Shown here: positions 61,946 through 64,000 of the stretch, in pieces
Position numbering within the stretch: position 1 is the first letter of the stretch
Layout: every line of letters starts with the position of its first letter
Origin: Streptomyces sp. DH12
GTDB lineage: Bacteria; Actinomycetota; Actinomycetes; Streptomycetales; Streptomycetaceae
DNA: 64,000 nucleotides
Assembly (NCBI RefSeq): GCF_020873895.1
Contig: NZ_JAHWGT010000035.1
Coordinates: forward strand, 1-64,000
Reading direction: 5' to 3'
The notes under the pieces: model-generated
Database searches by the model: none
What the model saw: the letters and a program-made list of their open reading frames with translations, nothing else
Told to the model about the DNA's origin: nothing
Made by a program: the position numbers and the translations under genes

Positions 61946-62161
61946 GGAAGCCTCCAAGACACTGCACTACGGCCGTGGTTCTCTAGCAAGAGCCACACCG
62001 GCGGGGTACCGACCCTGATGACCTGCACGGGCCGACCACCCGAGGAAACCGCGCCTCCACCGTCCCGAGCCAGGAAATTCCGACCACAACTGCCCAGTGC
62101 CATCCGGAAATTCTGCTTTCAACAACGAGACGATCTCCATGCCGGTCGATACGCTGTGTAC

Positions 62162-63481
62162 ATGACGGCTAACGTCACCTTGAGCGCGCATATGGAGGCG
62201 GCTGGCCTTGGGCAGGCGCACCTTGCCCAGCGCTTAAACGATCACATCGCACGTCTCTACGGCGAGCCGGGGAGGATCAGCGACCGCCATGTGCGGAACT
62301 GGCTGACCGGAAAAACCTCCTGGCCTCAACGAAGACAGCGGGCGGCACTCGAAGCAGAATTCGGCCTCAGCGCGGAGCGTCTTGGCTTCACTCCCCCTCC
62401 GCCCCGCAGCCGCCTTGCGCAACTGGCGTCGGCTGCTCCTGTTACGACAGACCCACTGGAGGAAACCGTGAGGCGCCGCAAGTTCGCCGTCACCGCGACC
62501 TCGCTTGCCGCCGCAAGTCTCCTGCCTCCACAGGCCGGGGCGCGGCCCCGCGTCGGCATGAACGATGTCAAACGGCTTGAGACGGCATTCCTCGACCTGG
62601 TGGCCTCGGACAACACGCACGGGGGCAGCGTGAGCCTGGAAACCCGTGCCCTCGCGTTCGCCCAGCACGCGCTGGAGCGGCAGAAGGTCGGCACCGCCAC
62701 CAGCCGTGTCCGGAGTCGCCTGTACTACTTGGCCGCAGCCTTCAGCGGCACGGCGCTGTGGGCCGCCGTGGACAGCCGCCAGGTTGAGCGGGCCCGGACG
62801 CATTTGCACAACGCTTTGTACCTCGCCGACCTCTCTGGAAGCTCCCAGATGAAGACGCGTCTGTGGTTGCACGCCTCGCTGCTTGCTTCGCAGGAGCCCG
62901 GAGGCATGCGGGAGGCCCTGGACGCCGCCTACGAAGCCCGCTCGACGTACGCATGCAGAAGCGATGCCCTACTCCACTCCCTGGCCTTGGCGCGCCTGGC
63001 CGGCATCCAAGCCGATGCCCACAGCGGGGAGCCGCGGCTGGGACTTGCCGCCTTACGGAATCTGGACGGCGCACACGAGGCGTTCCAGCGGGCAGAGGGC
63101 AATGACGCCCGACCCGCTTGGATCTCGTTCTACGACGACGCCGAGCTCGAAGGGCTGTCGGCACTCGTCATGACCCGCCTCGGCCGTCATGAGGACGCTG
63201 AGGCGCACCTGCACAGGACGCTCGGCAAGCTCCGCCCCGAGTACCGGCGCAATCGCATGTATTACACAGCTACCCTGGCGCTGGTGCAGCTCCGTCAAGG
63301 TGAGGTCGAGTTGGCGTGCAGTACGGCGGGCAGCGTAGTTTCCGGCGGCCACGCGCCAACGGGGCGCACTAGCCAGCTGCTTGCCCGGTTCGGTAGGCAG
63401 CTGACGGCGGCCGCGCCGGGTTCACGCTACGTGGCCGATTGGAAGGTCCGCCATCCGCGCGAAGGGGAGCACAGGACGTGA
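62162..63481 (+). CDS. HTH/TPR-like regulator coupled to a GNAT gene
   Basis: A 439-residue protein with an N-terminal DNA-binding domain (AGLGQAHLAQRLNDHIARLY; ISDRHVRNWLTGKTSWPQRR). A short Tat-like stretch (RRRKFAVTATSLAAASLLPP) follows near residue 105, then TPR-like helices (VERARTHLHNALYLADLSGS; RHEDAEAHLHRTLGKLRPEY). It is the third regulator of this class in the window. Its stop overlaps the GTG of the GNAT gene (GTGA), so the pair probably works together. Confidence 0.8.
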   Translation: MTANVTLSAHMEAAGLGQAHLAQRLNDHIARLYGEPGRISDRHVRNWLTGKTSWPQRRQRAALEAEFGLSAERLGFTPPPPRSRLAQLASAAPVTTDPLEETVRRRKFAVTATSLAAASLLPPQAGARPRVGMNDVKRLETAFLDLVASDNTHGGSVSLETRALAFAQHALERQKVGTATSRVRSRLYYLAAAFSGTALWAAVDSRQVERARTHLHNALYLADLSGSSQMKTRLWLHASLLASQEPGGMREALDAAYEARSTYACRSDALLHSLALARLAGIQADAHSGEPRLGLAALRNLDGAHEAFQRAEGNDARPAWISFYDDAELEGLSALVMTRLGRHEDAEAHLHRTLGKLRPEYRRNRMYYTATLALVQLRQGEVELACSTAGSVVSGGHAPTGRTSQLLARFGRQLTAAAPGSRYVADWKVRHPREGEHRT

Positions 63482-64000
63482 CGGTCGAGTTCAGCCAGGC
63501 AACTGCCGAGCACCTTCAGGTGATCAAACAGGAAATCTTGGACATCCATATTGAGGTCCGGTATCGCGACTTCGGTATGACGGGTGAGTTCCACTCCGCG
63601 AAGCGCTTCGCCGAACGGCTGGAGATGTACGCTTCGCGACCCGGTTGGAGTGCCGTCATCGCGCACGAGGAAGGCGCGCCGGTGGGGTTCTGCTTTGGCC
63701 ACCCGCTCGCCGCCGACACCAAGTGGTGGGCGACCATGACCACACCACTCGCAGCTGATGTCACCCGCGAAGACGGATCTCGCACGGTCGCACTCAACGA
63801 GATCGTCGTTCGCCGCCCCTGGCGAGGAAGCGGCACCGCGTGGCAACTCCACGAGACCTGGCTGATGGCGCGCGAAGAGGAGCGGGTCACCCTGTTGGTG
63901 AACCCGGCATCCGGCAACGGCGCCCTCCAAGCCAACTACGAGGCATGGGGGTACCGGAAGATCGGCGAGCAGAAGCCCTTCGCCGACTCCCCGGTCTACT
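63478..64000 (+). CDS. GNAT-family N-acetyltransferase (cut by the window end)
   Basis: The first 174 codons of an acetyltransferase, open at the window edge. Motif A is visible (VALNEIVVRRPWRGSGTAWQ), with the acetyl-CoA loop RPWRGSG, followed by the motif B region (ERVTLLVNPASGNGALQANY) and YEAWGYRKIGEQKPF. GTG start overlapping the regulator stop. In Streptomyces, GNAT genes directly after TPR regulators are common. The substrate is unknown. Confidence 0.82.
   Translation, partial: MTVEFSQATAEHLQVIKQEILDIHIEVRYRDFGMTGEFHSAKRFAERLEMYASRPGWSAVIAHEEGAPVGFCFGHPLAADTKWWATMTTPLAADVTREDGSRTVALNEIVVRRPWRGSGTAWQLHETWLMAREEERVTLLVNPASGNGALQANYEAWGYRKIGEQKPFADSPVY

Noticed and set aside
1-64000. CRISPR arrays, rRNA genes and complete insertion sequences
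   Set aside because: No regularly spaced direct repeats, rRNA-like sequence or transposase gene with terminal repeats was noticed. The longer repeats seen are the 279-bp inverted pair, the B2 copy and the 3'-end copy near 24 kb.

Overview
The window is high-G+C actinobacterial DNA, most probably part of a large Streptomyces plasmid or an integrated conjugative element. The evidence is the G/C-rich third codon positions, the many GTG/TTG starts and 4-bp start/stop overlaps, and families typical of Streptomyces accessory DNA (SCO6880-type transfer proteins, XRE/TPR and XRE/DUF5753 regulators, DUF6087, TgmA/TgmB). No replication initiator, ribosomal protein or other core housekeeping gene was seen.

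Layout. (1) 0.1-17.7 kb is the transfer region: nested inverted repeats that could be oriT, a 1,877-residue MobF relaxase-helicase, then on the minus strand a coupling ATPase, a VirB4-like ATPase, an SCO6880-type protein, a TrbL/VirB6-like membrane protein, a VirB8-like protein, a small two-helix membrane protein and a ParA-like ATPase. A divergent gene encodes a cell-wall hydrolase (lytic transglycosylase plus M23 peptidase). (2) 17.7-22.7 kb is the partition region: parA-parB, five copies of the palindrome ATTACGSCGTAAT as candidate parS sites, and a perfect 279-bp inverted repeat. (3) 22.8-35.2 kb is plasmid housekeeping: coiled-coil and RraB-like genes, a tyrosine recombinase, an initiator tRNA, a serine resolvase, a GNAT protein and several unknowns.

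(4) 35.2-39.2 kb is a graspetide (omega-ester peptide) cluster: a divergent XRE/TPR-type regulator, a TgmA-like precursor, a TgmB ATP-grasp ligase and a protein-L-isoaspartate methyltransferase (PIMT). (5) 39.3-44.4 kb has a zinc-ribbon protein with a possible nuclease end, and a DUF1173 operon of small Cys-rich genes. (6) 44.5-49.4 kb is a tightly coupled minus-strand operon of unknown product: two MFS exporters, an ATP-grasp ligase, a 79-residue protein and a TrpA homologue. (7) 49.7-51.6 kb has a secreted four-cysteine protein and about 1.35 kb with no convincing gene.

(8) 51.6-57.9 kb is a lasso peptide cluster: precursor, cyclase, RRE protein (B1), protease (B2), PIMT, NUDIX hydrolase and DUF6087, plus a truncated second B2 copy and a divergent XRE/TPR regulator behind an 11-bp-phased triple direct repeat. 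(9) 58.0-64.0 kb holds a WhiJ/AbaA-like regulatory group (two DUF5753 proteins and a frameshifted ATPase), another TPR regulator and a truncated GNAT gene.

The most notable feature is that one element carries two unrelated RiPP pathways, a graspetide and a lasso peptide, each with its own PIMT. Known relatives of both use the PIMT to form an aspartimide. Both sit beside a DUF6087 gene and a divergent XRE/TPR regulator. The predicted lasso core GTNNFDTADDTQYKNA has Gly1 and Asp9 for a nine-residue ring and an Asp6-Thr7 pair inside it.
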